This document shows positions 7,424-17,179 of a DNA stretch of 64,000 bases, piece after piece. Each line of letters starts with the position of its first letter. Position 1 is the first letter of the stretch. The notes below the pieces were generated by a model that was not told where the DNA came from, did no database searches, and saw only the letters and a list, made by a program, of their open reading frames with translations. The position numbers and the translations under genes were made by a program. Source of the DNA: Achromobacter kerstersii (GTDB lineage Bacteria > Pseudomonadota > Gammaproteobacteria > Burkholderiales > Burkholderiaceae_B); NCBI RefSeq assembly GCF_902859595.1, contig NZ_CADIJQ010000001.1, forward strand, positions 1,860,001 to 1,924,000. The letters are read 5' to 3'.

Positions 7424-8164
7424 CTATGCCGACGCTTCCTCGACTTCGCCCAGATACGCGGCGCGCACCTTCGGGTCATGCAGCATGTCGCGCGCCGGAC
7501 CCGACAGAATGATCTCGCCCGACTCCATCACATAACCGCGATGGCTGTTTTCCAGCGCCAGGCGCGCGTTCTGTTCGATCAGCAAGATCGTGACGCCTTC
7601 GCTCGCGATGGTGCGCACCACGTCGAAGACCTTCTCCACCATCAGCGGCGCCAAGCCCATGGACGGTTCGTCCAGCAACAGCAGCTTGGGGCGCGCAATC
7701 ATCGCGCGGCCCATCGCCACCATCTGCTGTTCGCCGCCCGACAAGGTGCCTGCCGCCTGCTTTCGGCGTTCGGCCAAGCGCGGGAACAACGTGAACACGC
7801 GGTCAGTGTCCTGGCGCACTTGCGCGGCATCGCGCCGGATGTACGCGCCCATCGCCAGGTTTTCTTCGATGGTCAGCTGGCCGAAGATGCCCCGGCCTTC
7901 CGGCACCATGACCAGCCCGCGGCGCACAAGCTCGTGCGACTTCTGGCCGCCGATCGACTGGCCGGCATAGACCACTTCGCCGCCCGCCATCGGGACCAGC
8001 CCGCAGATGGCGCGCAACGTCGTGCTCTTGCCCGCGCCATTGGCGCCGATCAGGCAAACGAGTTCGCCTTCGTCCACACGCAGATCAATGCCGCGCACGG
8101 CGCGAATTCCGCCATACGCCACTTGCAGACCGCGCAATTCCAACAGGGGTGTGGATGCCGTCAT
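7424..8164 (-). CDS. livF: Branched-chain amino-acid ABC transporter ATPase LivF
   Basis: Cytoplasmic ATPase (246 aa) that powers high-affinity uptake of leucine, isoleucine and valine or related compounds. Walker A is GANGAGKST (about residues 40-48), the signature LSGGEQQ (141-147) and Walker B LLLLDEPS (161-168). LivF rather than LivG is indicated by the short form, GLAPLMVEKVFDVV and the position last in the operon. Its ATG overlaps the livG stop by four bases (ATGA, 8161-8164), implying translational coupling. Confidence 0.95.
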   Translation of the reverse strand: MTASTPLLELRGLQVAYGGIRAVRGIDLRVDEGELVCLIGANGAGKSTTLRAICGLVPMAGGEVVYAGQSIGGQKSHELVRRGLVMVPEGRGIFGQLTIEENLAMGAYIRRDAAQVRQDTDRVFTLFPRLAERRKQAAGTLSGGEQQMVAMGRAMIARPKLLLLDEPSMGLAPLMVEKVFDVVRTIASEGVTILLIEQNARLALENSHRGYVMESGEIILSGPARDMLHDPKVRAAYLGEVEEASA

Positions 8165-8964
8165 GATGCGGGGCTCTCCTTGTGAATCAGCGGGTCTTGG
8201 GCCGCGCCCGCGCCCAGATACGCTTCAATGACCTTGGGGTCGCGCTGCACTTGCGCGGGCTTGCCCATGGCCAGCACCTTGCCGTATTCCAGCACCAGCA
8301 CGCGGTCGCACAAGCCCATGACAAGCTTCATGTCGTGTTCGATTAGCAGCACGGTAACGCCGTCATCGCGGATCTTCTCGACCAGCTTGCGCAGCACCAC
8401 CGTTTCCGACGCGTTCATGCCGGCAGCGGGTTCGTCCAACGCCAGCAGCTTCGGGTCGGTGGCCAAGGCGCGCGCAATCTCCAGGCGGCGCTGATCGCCA
8501 TACGGCAACGACCGCGCCACGTCATTGGCGCGATGGCCGATGCCCACGTAGTCCAGCAGCTCTTGCGCCCGCGCTTCGATGGCCGCCTCTTCTGCCCGCG
8601 TGCCGCGCGTGCGCAGCACGGCGCCGAACACCCCCGCCTTCGTGCGCATGTGACGGCCGATCATCACGTTTTCAATCGCCGACAAATTGGCGAACAAGCG
8701 GATGTTCTGAAACGTGCGCGCCAGCCCCGCAAAAGCGACTTCATGCGGCTTCTTGCCCGACATGGATTCGCCGTTGAAGGTGCAGCTGCCATCTTCCGGG
8801 ATGTACAGCCCCGTCAGCACGTTGAACAGCGTGGTCTTGCCCGCGCCGTTGGGGCCGATCAGGCCGTAGATCTCGCCCTGCTCGATATCGAAGCTGACGT
8901 CCGACAAGGCTTGCAGGCCGCCAAAGCGTTTGCCCAACCCTTGCGCTTGCAGCAGTTTGCTCAT
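8161..8964 (-). CDS. livG: Branched-chain amino-acid ABC transporter ATPase LivG
   Basis: Second ATPase (267 aa) of the importer. Walker A GPNGAGKTT (about 37-45), a divergent signature SLPYGDQRR (about 152-160) typical of LivG, and Walker B LLALDEPAAGMN. The start is ATG at 8962-8964, which overlaps the livM stop as ATGA; an in-frame extension upstream lies inside livM and is rejected. It pairs with LivF as a heterodimer. Confidence 0.95.
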   Translation of the reverse strand: MSKLLQAQGLGKRFGGLQALSDVSFDIEQGEIYGLIGPNGAGKTTLFNVLTGLYIPEDGSCTFNGESMSGKKPHEVAFAGLARTFQNIRLFANLSAIENVMIGRHMRTKAGVFGAVLRTRGTRAEEAAIEARAQELLDYVGIGHRANDVARSLPYGDQRRLEIARALATDPKLLALDEPAAGMNASETVVLRKLVEKIRDDGVTVLLIEHDMKLVMGLCDRVLVLEYGKVLAMGKPAQVQRDPKVIEAYLGAGAAQDPLIHKESPAS

Positions 8965-10049
8965 GCCGCACCCCCTTGGGTCTTGGTCGCCAGCTCGCGC
9001 TTGCGCACGGCCGATGGCCACAAGCCCGCCGGGCGGAACAACATCACGCACACCATCGCCAAGCCGAACAACAGCATGCGTATGCCTTCAGGGTCCAGCA
9101 CGACGGCGCCAAACAGCATGTGCTGAACGGGTTCGACCACCGCGCGCAGAAACTCAGGCAAGGCGGCCAGAATCAACGCGCCCAAAATCACGCCAGGGAT
9201 ATGGCCCATGCCGCCCAGCACCACCATGCACAGAATCGAAATCGACTCCATCAACGAAAAGCTCTCGGGGCTGACAAAGCCTTGCATCGACGCAAACAAC
9301 GCGCCCGCCACACCGCCAAACGACGCGCCCATCGCAAACGCCAGCAGCTTGATGTTGCGCGTGTTGATGCCCATGGCCTTGGCCGCGATTTCGTCTTCAC
9401 GAATCGCTTCCCATGCGCGCCCGATGCGCGAATTCTGCAAGCGCACGCACACGACGATGATGATTAACGTCAGCGCCAGCAGCAGGTAGTAGTACTTCTC
9501 TGGCCCCGTAAACCGGATGCCCATCAGGGTTTCCGTTCGCCCGAAGGTGAATTCGCCCACCTTGAACGTATCGATACGGTTGATGCCCTGCGGCCCATTG
9601 GTGATGTTGATGGGCGCGTTCAGGTTGTTCAGGAAAATACGGATGATTTCCCCAAAGCCTAAAGTCACGATGGCCAGATAGTCGCCTCGCAACTTCAGTG
9701 TGGGCGCCCCCAGCAAGACGCCGAACAGGCACGCCACCGCCAGCGCAATCGGCAGAATCGCCCAGAACGGCAGATGCAGCCCGAAATGCGGCGAGGCCAA
9801 TAGCGCCCAGGTGTAAGCGCCGACCGCGTAGAACGCGATGTAGCCCAAGTCCAGCAGGCCGGCGAAACCCACCACGATGTTCAGGCCCAGCGACAGCATC
9901 ACATACAGCAGCGCAAAGTTCAGAATGCGCACCCAGCTTTGCCCGGCCATGCCGATGACAAAGGGCAGCACCGCCAGCACAATGCCGATCAGCGCAATGC
10001 CAATCAGGTTGCGGGCCGACAGCCCGCTGTTTTTCAAAGAGGGGCTCAT
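8961..10049 (-). CDS. livM: Branched-chain amino-acid ABC transporter permease LivM
   Basis: Inner-membrane permease, 362 aa, with about ten hydrophobic helices. Family motifs are ALLYVMLSLGLNIVVGFAGLLDLG near residues 48-71 and LKLRGDYLAIVTLGFGEIIRI near the middle, both diagnostic for LivM. The ATG overlaps the livH stop as ATGA at 10046-10049, continuing the chain of coupled overlaps through the operon. Confidence 0.95.
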   Translation of the reverse strand: MSPSLKNSGLSARNLIGIALIGIVLAVLPFVIGMAGQSWVRILNFALLYVMLSLGLNIVVGFAGLLDLGYIAFYAVGAYTWALLASPHFGLHLPFWAILPIALAVACLFGVLLGAPTLKLRGDYLAIVTLGFGEIIRIFLNNLNAPINITNGPQGINRIDTFKVGEFTFGRTETLMGIRFTGPEKYYYLLLALTLIIIVVCVRLQNSRIGRAWEAIREDEIAAKAMGINTRNIKLLAFAMGASFGGVAGALFASMQGFVSPESFSLMESISILCMVVLGGMGHIPGVILGALILAALPEFLRAVVEPVQHMLFGAVVLDPEGIRMLLFGLAMVCVMLFRPAGLWPSAVRKRELATKTQGGAA

Positions 10050-10975
10050 GCGCGGTCTCCCACGCGTTCGCCCAGCAGGCCAGACGGACGGAAGATCAGC
10101 ACCAGCACCAGCACGAAGAACGCAAACACGTCCTGGTAATGGCTGCCCAAGAAGCCGCCGGTGATGTCGCCGATGTAGCCTGCGCCCAGCGATTCAATAA
10201 TGCCCAGCAGCAAGCCGCCGGCCATTGCGCCCACCATGTTGCCGATGCCGCCCAGCACGGCGGCCGTGAACGCCTTCAGGCCCAGCATGAAGCCCATGGT
10301 GTATTGCGACACGCCGTAGTAGGTGGCGACCATCATGCCCGCCACCGCGGCCAGCGCCGAGCCGATCAGGAACGCCGCCGAAATCACGGTGTTGATGTTC
10401 ACGCCCATCAGGCCCGCTACCTCGCGGTTCTGCGCGGTGGCGCGCATGGCCGTGCCAAGACGGGTCTTGTGCACAATCGCCAGCAAGCCGCCCATGATCA
10501 GCGATGCAATCACCACAATGGCGATCTGCAAGGTGCTCATGCGGGCGCCAGCAAACTCGAACACGCGCGGCGACAGCACCTGCGGAAAGTTCAGATAGTT
10601 GCGGCCCCAGGCCATCATCGCCACGTTCTGCAAAATGATGGACACGCCAATTGCCGTGATCAGCGCAGCCAGGCGCGGCGCACGGCGCAGTGGCCGGTAC
10701 GCCACGCGCTCGGCCGTCCAGCCCACCGCCATGCACAGCGGCACGGACACCAGCAGGCCTACGCCCAGCACCACGAAGGCGGACACGCCAGGGTCGCCGC
10801 CCACCAGCGAAATGGCGATCGTCGTGGCCGCCATTGCGCCAATCATGACGACGTCGCCATGCGCGAAGTTGATCAGCCCGATGATGCCGTACACCATGGT
10901 GTAGCCAAGGGCGACCAGGGCGTACACGCTGCCTAGCGTGACGCCGTTAATCAGTTGTTGAATGAAGATATCCAT
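10046..10975 (-). CDS. livH: Branched-chain amino-acid ABC transporter permease LivH
   Basis: Inner-membrane permease (309 aa) that forms the channel with LivM. It has the LivH start MDIFIQQLINGVTLGSVYALVALGY and the segment GLINFAHGDVVMIGA. The ATG at 10973-10975 has no obvious Shine-Dalgarno site. A GC-rich hairpin lies between it and the upstream receptor gene and probably lowers read-through, so that the receptor is made in excess over the membrane parts. Confidence 0.95.
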   Translation of the reverse strand: MDIFIQQLINGVTLGSVYALVALGYTMVYGIIGLINFAHGDVVMIGAMAATTIAISLVGGDPGVSAFVVLGVGLLVSVPLCMAVGWTAERVAYRPLRRAPRLAALITAIGVSIILQNVAMMAWGRNYLNFPQVLSPRVFEFAGARMSTLQIAIVVIASLIMGGLLAIVHKTRLGTAMRATAQNREVAGLMGVNINTVISAAFLIGSALAAVAGMMVATYYGVSQYTMGFMLGLKAFTAAVLGGIGNMVGAMAGGLLLGIIESLGAGYIGDITGGFLGSHYQDVFAFFVLVLVLIFRPSGLLGERVGDRA

Positions 10976-11086
10976 AGGGGCCGCGGAAATAAGCCTGGAA
11001 AAATCGCGCCGGACACGCGGCCCGAGCCATCATGGGCCGGGTGCGGTGCGCGCGCCGCCACGCCGGTCGGCGTGGGCGGACGGAGC

Positions 11087-11115
11087 GGGTGGCCCCCGGC
11101 AACGCCGGGCCCACC
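11087..11115 (-). promoter_or_regulatory. Intercistronic GC hairpin between livK and livH
   Basis: GGGTGG...CCCGGC at 11087-11100 pairs with GCCGGGCCCACCC at 11103-11115, two six-base-pair helices with a small internal loop. No T run follows, so it looks like an mRNA-stabilising or partially terminating element rather than a full terminator. Confidence 0.5.
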
Positions 11116-11131
11116 CTGCGTTCAACCGGCC

Positions 11132-12277
11132 TTAGTTGGCCTGGCTGACCATCGTTTCAACCATCTCCCACTTGCCGTTTTTGACTTCGTAGATGGTGAC
11201 CGAGATTTCCTTCAGATCGCCCTTGGCGTCGTAGGAAATGTGCTCGCTGGTGGCGCCCTTGCGGTCAGGCTTGGCCAGCACGGGCAGGTACTTCTCGGGT
11301 TTGGCGGAACCGGCCTGTTCGATGGCCGTGATCATGTTCCATGCGCCGTCATACGCGTAAGGTGCATAGACGCCGGGGGCCTTCTTGAAGCGCGCCTGAT
11401 AGCGTTGTTCGAAGTCCTTGCCTGCGGTCATCTTGTCCAGCGGCACGCCGGCCAGCGAGGCAAAGGTGCCGTCGGCAGCGTCGCCCGCCAGCTTGATGAA
11501 GGTGTCGCTGCGGGTCATTTCACCGGAGACCAGCGGCGCCTTCAGGCCCAGCGTGGCCAGCTGGCGCTTCATGGGACCAGACTGCGCATCCAGGCCGCCG
11601 TAGAAGATGGCGTCAGGCGCGGCGCCCTTGATGTTGGTCAGGATGGCGGTGAAGTCGTTCGCCTTGTCGGTGGTGTATTCGCGGCGGACCACTTCGCCAC
11701 CGGCGGCCTTCACGGCCTTTTCGACTTCATCGGCCAGGCCTTGGCCGTAAGCGGTGCGGTCATCGATGATCGCAACCTTCTTGGCCTTCAGGTTCTGCAC
11801 CATGAACTTGCCCACCGCGGCGCCCTGCTGGGTGTCGCTGGTCATCATGCGGAACGTGGTTTCGTAGCCTTGCTTGGTGTATTCCGGCGACGTGGCCATG
11901 GCGATCTGCGGAAGACCGGCTTCATGGTAAACACGCGATGCGGGGATGGTCGTGCCGGAATTGAAGTGGCCCAGAATGCCGACGACGTCCTGGTCGACCA
12001 GTTGCTGCGCCACCTGCACGCCAACGCGCGGGTCGGCTTGATCATCACGCGACACCAGCACGAACTTGGCGGGCTGGCCGTCAACCTTGATGCCCTTCTT
12101 GTTGGCCTCTTCCAGCGCCAGATTCAGGCCGTTCTGCATGTCTTCGCCGTAGTGCGATTGCGGACCGGTCAGGGGCGCGGCGAAACCGAGTTTGATATCG
12201 GCAGCCTGTGCGGCGGCCGTCATGCCAACAGCAGCAACGCTGGCGGCGAGAAGCTTCAAAGTGGTGCGGAACTTCAT
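11132..12277 (-). CDS. livK: Branched-chain amino-acid ABC transporter substrate-binding protein
   Basis: Periplasmic receptor (381 aa) for the LivHMGF importer. It has a Sec signal peptide (MKFRTTLKLLAASVAAVGMTAAAQA, cleavage after AQA) followed by ADIKLGFAAPLTGPQSHYGEDMQNG and GHFNSGTTIPASRVYHEAGLPQI, both close to LivJ/LivK. The ATG has a strong ribosome site (CGGAGGA, spacing about 8). First gene of the operon; the 268 bases upstream hold a hairpin at 12426-12458 and no convincing promoter. Confidence 0.95.
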   Translation of the reverse strand: MKFRTTLKLLAASVAAVGMTAAAQAADIKLGFAAPLTGPQSHYGEDMQNGLNLALEEANKKGIKVDGQPAKFVLVSRDDQADPRVGVQVAQQLVDQDVVGILGHFNSGTTIPASRVYHEAGLPQIAMATSPEYTKQGYETTFRMMTSDTQQGAAVGKFMVQNLKAKKVAIIDDRTAYGQGLADEVEKAVKAAGGEVVRREYTTDKANDFTAILTNIKGAAPDAIFYGGLDAQSGPMKRQLATLGLKAPLVSGEMTRSDTFIKLAGDAADGTFASLAGVPLDKMTAGKDFEQRYQARFKKAPGVYAPYAYDGAWNMITAIEQAGSAKPEKYLPVLAKPDRKGATSEHISYDAKGDLKEISVTIYEVKNGKWEMVETMVSQAN

Positions 12278-12425
12278 GGGGAATCCTCCGGGATGTCGGA
12301 CTACTGGCCGTGTACTTGTTCTAGCACTTAAGGCCTTGTTATACCTGAGCTTTTAGCCAGGCTTTTGGTTTTTTCTACTACCGCGGGCCCAGCGGTGGCC
12401 GGGTCCCGCGTATGCATTTTCTGCA

Positions 12426-12458
12426 AAGTCTGGATGCCGGGTTGCGACATCCAGACTT
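12426..12458 (-). terminator. Hairpin downstream of putA
   Basis: An 11-bp stem (AAGTCTGGATG, 12426-12436, with its complement at 12448-12458) around an 11-base loop. Only a short T run follows, so termination may be partial. It lies in the gap between putA and livK. Confidence 0.55.
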
Positions 12459-12545
12459 AAGGTGCGACCGGATTTTCGTTCCAGTGCAACCTTGCCCGAT
12501 ATTGGAGATAACCCTCAGTCCCCAGAGGGTTCCCAGACGGTCACG

Positions 12546-15500
12546 TCAGCCGATGGTCATGAGGCTGGCGTTGCCCCCTGCGGCGGCCGTGTTGACGCTG
12601 ATGGAGCGTTCAGTCAGCAGGCGTTCCGGCACATAACCGGCACCCGCCGCCAGGGCGTCAGACGTCAAGCCATGCACCGACAGGATGGCGCCGGGACGCT
12701 GCGCGATGCGCTGGTTCAGCGCTTGCAGCGCGTCGCCATCGCCTTCGAACAGCACAGCCTGGTAATCGGCCTGATCGACTTCGTCATCAGCCAGAATGCC
12801 CGCCTGCCCTTGCTGCTCGGCGTCCAGCTTGGCCAGCAGCGCTTGCGCCGCAGGCGTGTCCGCGAACCAGGCGTGGTTGCCCGTCAGACGCGCCACAGAC
12901 CACTGCGCACGCGCACCGGCCTCGGTGGCGGCCACGCAGTACACCGCGCCACGCGGCTCAACCATGTACGTGTTGGTTTCACCCGTGGGGCCCGGCAACG
13001 CAATGCGTTGCGGCAGCGGCGCAGCAGCGTCCAGCGCCGGCGGCAAGCCGGCCGGGCGCGTACCCAGCAATCGGTACATGTACAGCGGGCCACCGGCCTT
13101 GGGGCCGGTGCCGGACAGGCACTCGCCGCCAAACGGCTGCACGCCCACCACGGCGCCCACGATGTTGCGGTTGACGTAGACGTTGCCGGCATGGACCTGC
13201 CCCGTCACGTGCGCAATGGTTTCGTCGATGCGGGTGTGCACGCCGAAGGTCAGGCCGTAGCCCGTGCCATTGATGGCGTCCAGCAAGGCGTCGAGCTCGT
13301 CGCGCTTGTAGCGCACCACGTGCAGCACCGGGCCGAACACTTCACGCGTCAGTTCGCTGATGTGGTCGATTTCAATGATGGTCGGCGGCACAAAAGTACC
13401 GTGGCGACATTCGCCGTTGAGTTCCACTTGATCCACGCGATGGCCCGCCGTGCGCATCGTTTCGATGTGCCGTTGGATGCCATTGCGGGCGTCGGTGTCG
13501 ATCACGGGGCCAACGTCGACCGACAGGCGGTCGGGGTTGCCCACGCTGAGTTCGCGCATTGCGCCGCGCAGCATGGTCAGCACGTGGTCGGCGTTGTCTT
13601 CCTGCACGCACAACACGCGCAGCGCCGAGCAGCGTTGGCCGGCCGAATCAAAGGCCGAGCTCAGCACGTCGAACACAACCTGTTCAGACAAGGCGGACGA
13701 GTCCACCACCATCGCGTTCTGACCGCCGGTTTCAGCGATCAGCGGAATGGTGTGGCCGTCGTCATCCAGGCGGTCGGCCAGCGTGCGCGCGATGATGCGG
13801 GCTACGTCGGTCGAACCGGTGAACATCACGCCGCGCACGGCGGGGCTGGCCACCAGTTGCGCGCCCACGGTCTCGCCACGGCCCGGCAGCAGTTGCACCG
13901 CGCCGTCCGGCACGCCGGCCGCGCGCAGGATGGCCACGGCTTGCGCGGCGATCAGCGGGGTTTGTTCAGCGGGCTTGGCCACGACGGTGTTGCCGGCGGC
14001 CAGCGCAGCCGCGACCTGACCGGTAAAGATGGCCAGCGGGAAGTTCCACGGGCTGATGCACAGCACGGTGCCCAGCGGGCGGTGCGTGTCGTTGCTGAAT
14101 TCCTGCTCGGCCTGATCGGCGTAATAGCGCAGGAAGTCCACGGCTTCGCGCACTTCGGCGATGGCGTTGGGCAGCGATTTGCCGGCTTCGCGCACGATCA
14201 GGCCCAACAGGGTCTGCATCTGCTCTTCCAGCAATTGCGCGGCGCGGCGCAGGCATTGCGCGCGCTCGGCCACCGGGGTCGATTGCCAGATGGGCGCCGT
14301 GTTGGCGGCAGCACGCAATGCAGCGTCCGCTTCTTCGGATTGCGCTTCCACCACGTGGCCCACCACGTCGCGCAGGTTGGCGGGGTTGCGCACTTCAACG
14401 GCACGCGCCGGGTCCCAGGCCTGTTCGCCTTCGCCCAGCATGGGGCCGGCGCGCCACGGCGTGCCGGCACTGGCCAGCAGCGCAGCGGACAACGAGCCCA
14501 AGCGGTGTTCGTTGGTCAGGTCCAGCCCGGCCGAGTTGGCGCGAGCGCCCTGCTGCACGTTGCCGTAAAGCTCACGCGGCAGTGCAATTTTTTCGTGCGG
14601 CGCACCCAGCGGCACGATGCGCGAGGCCGCTTCCACCGGATCGGCCACTAGCGTTTCGACAGGAATGCTGTCGTCGCCGATCAGGTTCACGAACGAGGTG
14701 TTGGCGCCGTTTTCCAGCAGGCGGCGCACCAGGTACGCCAGCAGCGTTTCATGCGTGCCGACCGGTGCGTAGATGCGGCACGGGCGGTTCAGCTTGCCTT
14801 GGGCCAGCGGGCCGACCACTTCGTCGTACAGCGGTTCGCCCATGCCGTGCAGACACTGGAATTCGTATTGGCCCGGGTAGTAGTTCTGCCCCGCCAATTG
14901 ATAGATGGCCGCCAGCGTGTACGCATTGTGCGTGGCGAACTGCGGGTACACGGCTTCGGGCGCACCCAGCAGCTTGCGGGCGCACGCCAGGTAGGCCACA
15001 TCGGTGTACAGCTTGCGGGTATAGACGGGGTAGCCTTCCAGGCCATCCACTTGGGCGCGCTTGATCTCGCTGTCCCAATAGGCGCCCTTCACCAGACGCA
15101 CCATCACGCGGTGGCGGCTGCGGCGAGCCAGGTCGATCACGTAATCGATCACGAACGGCGCACGCTTCTGATACGCCTGGATGACAAAACCAATACCGTT
15201 CCAGCCGTCGAGCTCGGGCGCGAAGCACAGCGCTTCCAGCAGGTCGAGCGAGATTTCAAGACGGTCGGCTTCTTCGGCGTCGATGTTCAGGCCGATGTCG
15301 TAGCTGCGGGCCAATGCCGTCAGCGCCTTCACGCGCGGCAGCAGTTCGGCGATGACGCGTTCGCGCTGGCTGCGCGAATAGCGCGGGTGCAGCGCCGACA
15401 GCTTGATCGAAATGCCCGGGCCTTCGTAGATGCCACGGCCGGCCGCGGCCTTGCCGATGGCGTGAATGGCCTGCTCGTACGACGCGTAATAGCGGTCGGC

Positions 15501-16367
15501 GTCTTCGGCCGTGGTGGCGGCTTCGCCCAGCATGTCGTACGAATAGCGGAAACCGCGCGCTTCCATCTTGCGGTTGTTCGCCAGCGCTTCAGAGATGGTC
15601 TGGCCCGAGACGAACTGTTCGCCCATCATGCGCATGGCCATGTTCACGCCCTTGCGCACGAGCGGCTCACCGCCCTTGCCGATCAAGCGCGTCAGCGCCT
15701 TGGACAGCGACTGTTCGCTGCTCACGGCCACGAGCTTGCCGGTGATCATCAGGCCCCAGGTGGCGGCGTTGACGAACAGCGATTGCGAACCGCCCATGTG
15801 CGACTTCCAGTCGCCACGGGCGACCTTGTCGCGGATCAGCGCATCGCGCGTGGCGCGGTCAGGAATACGCAGCAGCGCTTCGGCCAGGCACATCAGCGCC
15901 ACGCCTTCCTGGCTCGACAAGGAAAATTCCTGGATCAGCCCTTCCACCCCGCCGCCGCTGCGCTTGCCGCGCAGCTTCTTGACGAGGTCCGTCGCCATCG
16001 CATGCACCTTTTCCAGGTTGGGCATGCGGGCCTGGCCCAGCAAGAGCGGAACACATTCAGGTTCGGGGCGGCGGTAGGCGGCGGTGATCGCCGCGCGCAG
16101 CACCGACTGCGGCTGCACGTCCTGGCCAAACTCGTAGAACGGCGGCGTCGGGGCGGCATGGGCGTCGCCGCCCTCTTCGTCCGCCCCGGTATCCATGCCC
16201 AGATGCGACATTTCGGCGGGCAGATGGCCGCGCTCGATCTTGTCCAGATAAGACAAGATGGCCTGCTTGTGCAGCCAATGCGGCGTGCAATTGAGTTTGT
16301 TCGCGGCGGCTTTCAGGCGGTCGCGTAGTGCGTCATCGACTTTGACGCCGAGGGTCGTGCTGGCCAT
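12546..16367 (-). CDS. putA: Trifunctional proline utilisation protein PutA
   Basis: Oxidises proline to glutamate in two steps and represses its own gene. 1273 aa from the ATG at 16365-16367 (AGGAAG ribosome site about 10 bases upstream). An N-terminal ribbon-helix-helix (TLGVKVDDALRDRLKAAANKL) gives DNA binding; the middle FAD-dependent proline dehydrogenase barrel carries RLVKGAYWDSEIKRAQ; the C-terminal P5C dehydrogenase shows PWNFPLAIFTGQ, Glu879 in IAETGGQN and catalytic Cys913 in GQRCSALR. Length and order match trifunctional PutA. The GGTTGCAACC site upstream is a plausible self-operator. No putP proline transporter is adjacent. Confidence 0.97.
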   Translation of the reverse strand: MASTTLGVKVDDALRDRLKAAANKLNCTPHWLHKQAILSYLDKIERGHLPAEMSHLGMDTGADEEGGDAHAAPTPPFYEFGQDVQPQSVLRAAITAAYRRPEPECVPLLLGQARMPNLEKVHAMATDLVKKLRGKRSGGGVEGLIQEFSLSSQEGVALMCLAEALLRIPDRATRDALIRDKVARGDWKSHMGGSQSLFVNAATWGLMITGKLVAVSSEQSLSKALTRLIGKGGEPLVRKGVNMAMRMMGEQFVSGQTISEALANNRKMEARGFRYSYDMLGEAATTAEDADRYYASYEQAIHAIGKAAAGRGIYEGPGISIKLSALHPRYSRSQRERVIAELLPRVKALTALARSYDIGLNIDAEEADRLEISLDLLEALCFAPELDGWNGIGFVIQAYQKRAPFVIDYVIDLARRSRHRVMVRLVKGAYWDSEIKRAQVDGLEGYPVYTRKLYTDVAYLACARKLLGAPEAVYPQFATHNAYTLAAIYQLAGQNYYPGQYEFQCLHGMGEPLYDEVVGPLAQGKLNRPCRIYAPVGTHETLLAYLVRRLLENGANTSFVNLIGDDSIPVETLVADPVEAASRIVPLGAPHEKIALPRELYGNVQQGARANSAGLDLTNEHRLGSLSAALLASAGTPWRAGPMLGEGEQAWDPARAVEVRNPANLRDVVGHVVEAQSEEADAALRAAANTAPIWQSTPVAERAQCLRRAAQLLEEQMQTLLGLIVREAGKSLPNAIAEVREAVDFLRYYADQAEQEFSNDTHRPLGTVLCISPWNFPLAIFTGQVAAALAAGNTVVAKPAEQTPLIAAQAVAILRAAGVPDGAVQLLPGRGETVGAQLVASPAVRGVMFTGSTDVARIIARTLADRLDDDGHTIPLIAETGGQNAMVVDSSALSEQVVFDVLSSAFDSAGQRCSALRVLCVQEDNADHVLTMLRGAMRELSVGNPDRLSVDVGPVIDTDARNGIQRHIETMRTAGHRVDQVELNGECRHGTFVPPTIIEIDHISELTREVFGPVLHVVRYKRDELDALLDAINGTGYGLTFGVHTRIDETIAHVTGQVHAGNVYVNRNIVGAVVGVQPFGGECLSGTGPKAGGPLYMYRLLGTRPAGLPPALDAAAPLPQRIALPGPTGETNTYMVEPRGAVYCVAATEAGARAQWSVARLTGNHAWFADTPAAQALLAKLDAEQQGQAGILADDEVDQADYQAVLFEGDGDALQALNQRIAQRPGAILSVHGLTSDALAAGAGYVPERLLTERSISVNTAAAGGNASLMTIG

Positions 16368-16448
16368 AAGAGATTGCTTCCTGTCGCATGGCAAAGGTAA
16401 TACTGGATTCGAATGAATCCCAGTATGGGTAGGACCGTATGCTAGACA

Positions 16449-16458
16449 GGTTGCAACC
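16449..16458. promoter_or_regulatory. Probable PutA operator (GGTTGCAACC)
   Basis: A 10-bp palindrome carrying GTTGCA on both strands, the hexamer recognised by the PutA ribbon-helix-helix domain in enterobacteria. It lies about 80 bases before the putA start. Nearby are an imperfect palindrome at about 16403-16430 (ATACTGG-ATTCGAATGAATC-CCAGTAT) and two GGTTAACC copies at 16472-16479 and 16494-16501, which may bind a second regulator. Confidence 0.5.
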
Positions 16459-16522
16459 GCGTTTGTATTAAGGTTAACCCTAGGTTAGACCCCGGTTAAC
16501 CAATTGAGATCGTGCAGGTTTC

Positions 16523-17173
16523 TTAATCCTTGAGCGCGGAGCAGCCCAACATCTGCACCGAAGCCGGTCCCGCCGGGGTTTGACCCCGGATCGCGGATGC
16601 CATCACCCCCGCCAAGCTGACGACCGCCCGCTGCTGCGCGGCGATCAACGCTGGCACGCCGGCTTCCGTCACGTTTTCCGTGACGACGCTGCGGCACAAC
16701 AGACCCGTGCCTTTGGCATTGACGGGCCGCACGCGCCAGGTGGCGTCCAGCTGCGCCATTTTTCCGGACACGAGGTCAAAGCGTTGCACGTCCGTCTGCA
16801 CCCGCCACACAGGCGCCCCCGGGCCAGGTTTGACCGCCTGCACATCCAGCGCCCCCAATTCGCGCTTGAGCGCATCGGACAAGGCGCCGCGCAGCTCATC
16901 GCCCAGCGGCGAGCTCCAGCGCTCGGAATACAGCGCCGACACGCTGCCATCACCCGTGCGCACCATCAACTGCGGCTGGTCGGCCTGGGTAGACAGGGTG
17001 ACGCCCTGAACCTCGATTAGATAGCTGGCGGGCGCAGTGGCGGACGACGCCGGCGTTTGGGCCGCCGGCCCCTGCAAGGTGTAGTAATTCACGGGTGGCG
17101 ATGACCCGCAGCCCGCCAACGCGGCGGACAAGGCAAGCAAAGACAGGACGGGACGCATGTGGGTAAGAGTCAT
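16523..17173 (-). CDS. pqiC: PqiC-like outer-membrane lipoprotein (ABC-type transport auxiliary)
   Basis: Lipoprotein (216 aa) of the DUF330/PqiC family; the lipobox is LAGC near residue 22, after a signal peptide. The mature part begins GSSPPVNYYTLQGP, the typical YYTL opening of this family, and continues with SERWSSPLGDELRGALSDAL. PqiC sits in the outer membrane and is thought to receive the PqiB tube, forming a lipid-transport path across the periplasm. The start is 6 bases after the pqiB stop, with AGGAAC overlapping that stop. Confidence 0.9.
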   Translation of the reverse strand: MTLTHMRPVLSLLALSAALAGCGSSPPVNYYTLQGPAAQTPASSATAPASYLIEVQGVTLSTQADQPQLMVRTGDGSVSALYSERWSSPLGDELRGALSDALKRELGALDVQAVKPGPGAPVWRVQTDVQRFDLVSGKMAQLDATWRVRPVNAKGTGLLCRSVVTENVTEAGVPALIAAQQRAVVSLAGVMASAIRGQTPAGPASVQMLGCSALKD

Positions 17174-17179
17174 GGTTCT

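Noticed and set aside
12462..14651. A 729-codon plus-strand frame opposite putA
   Set aside because: Shadow of putA: composition is rich in Arg, Gln, His, Ala and Gly and no family is recognisable.
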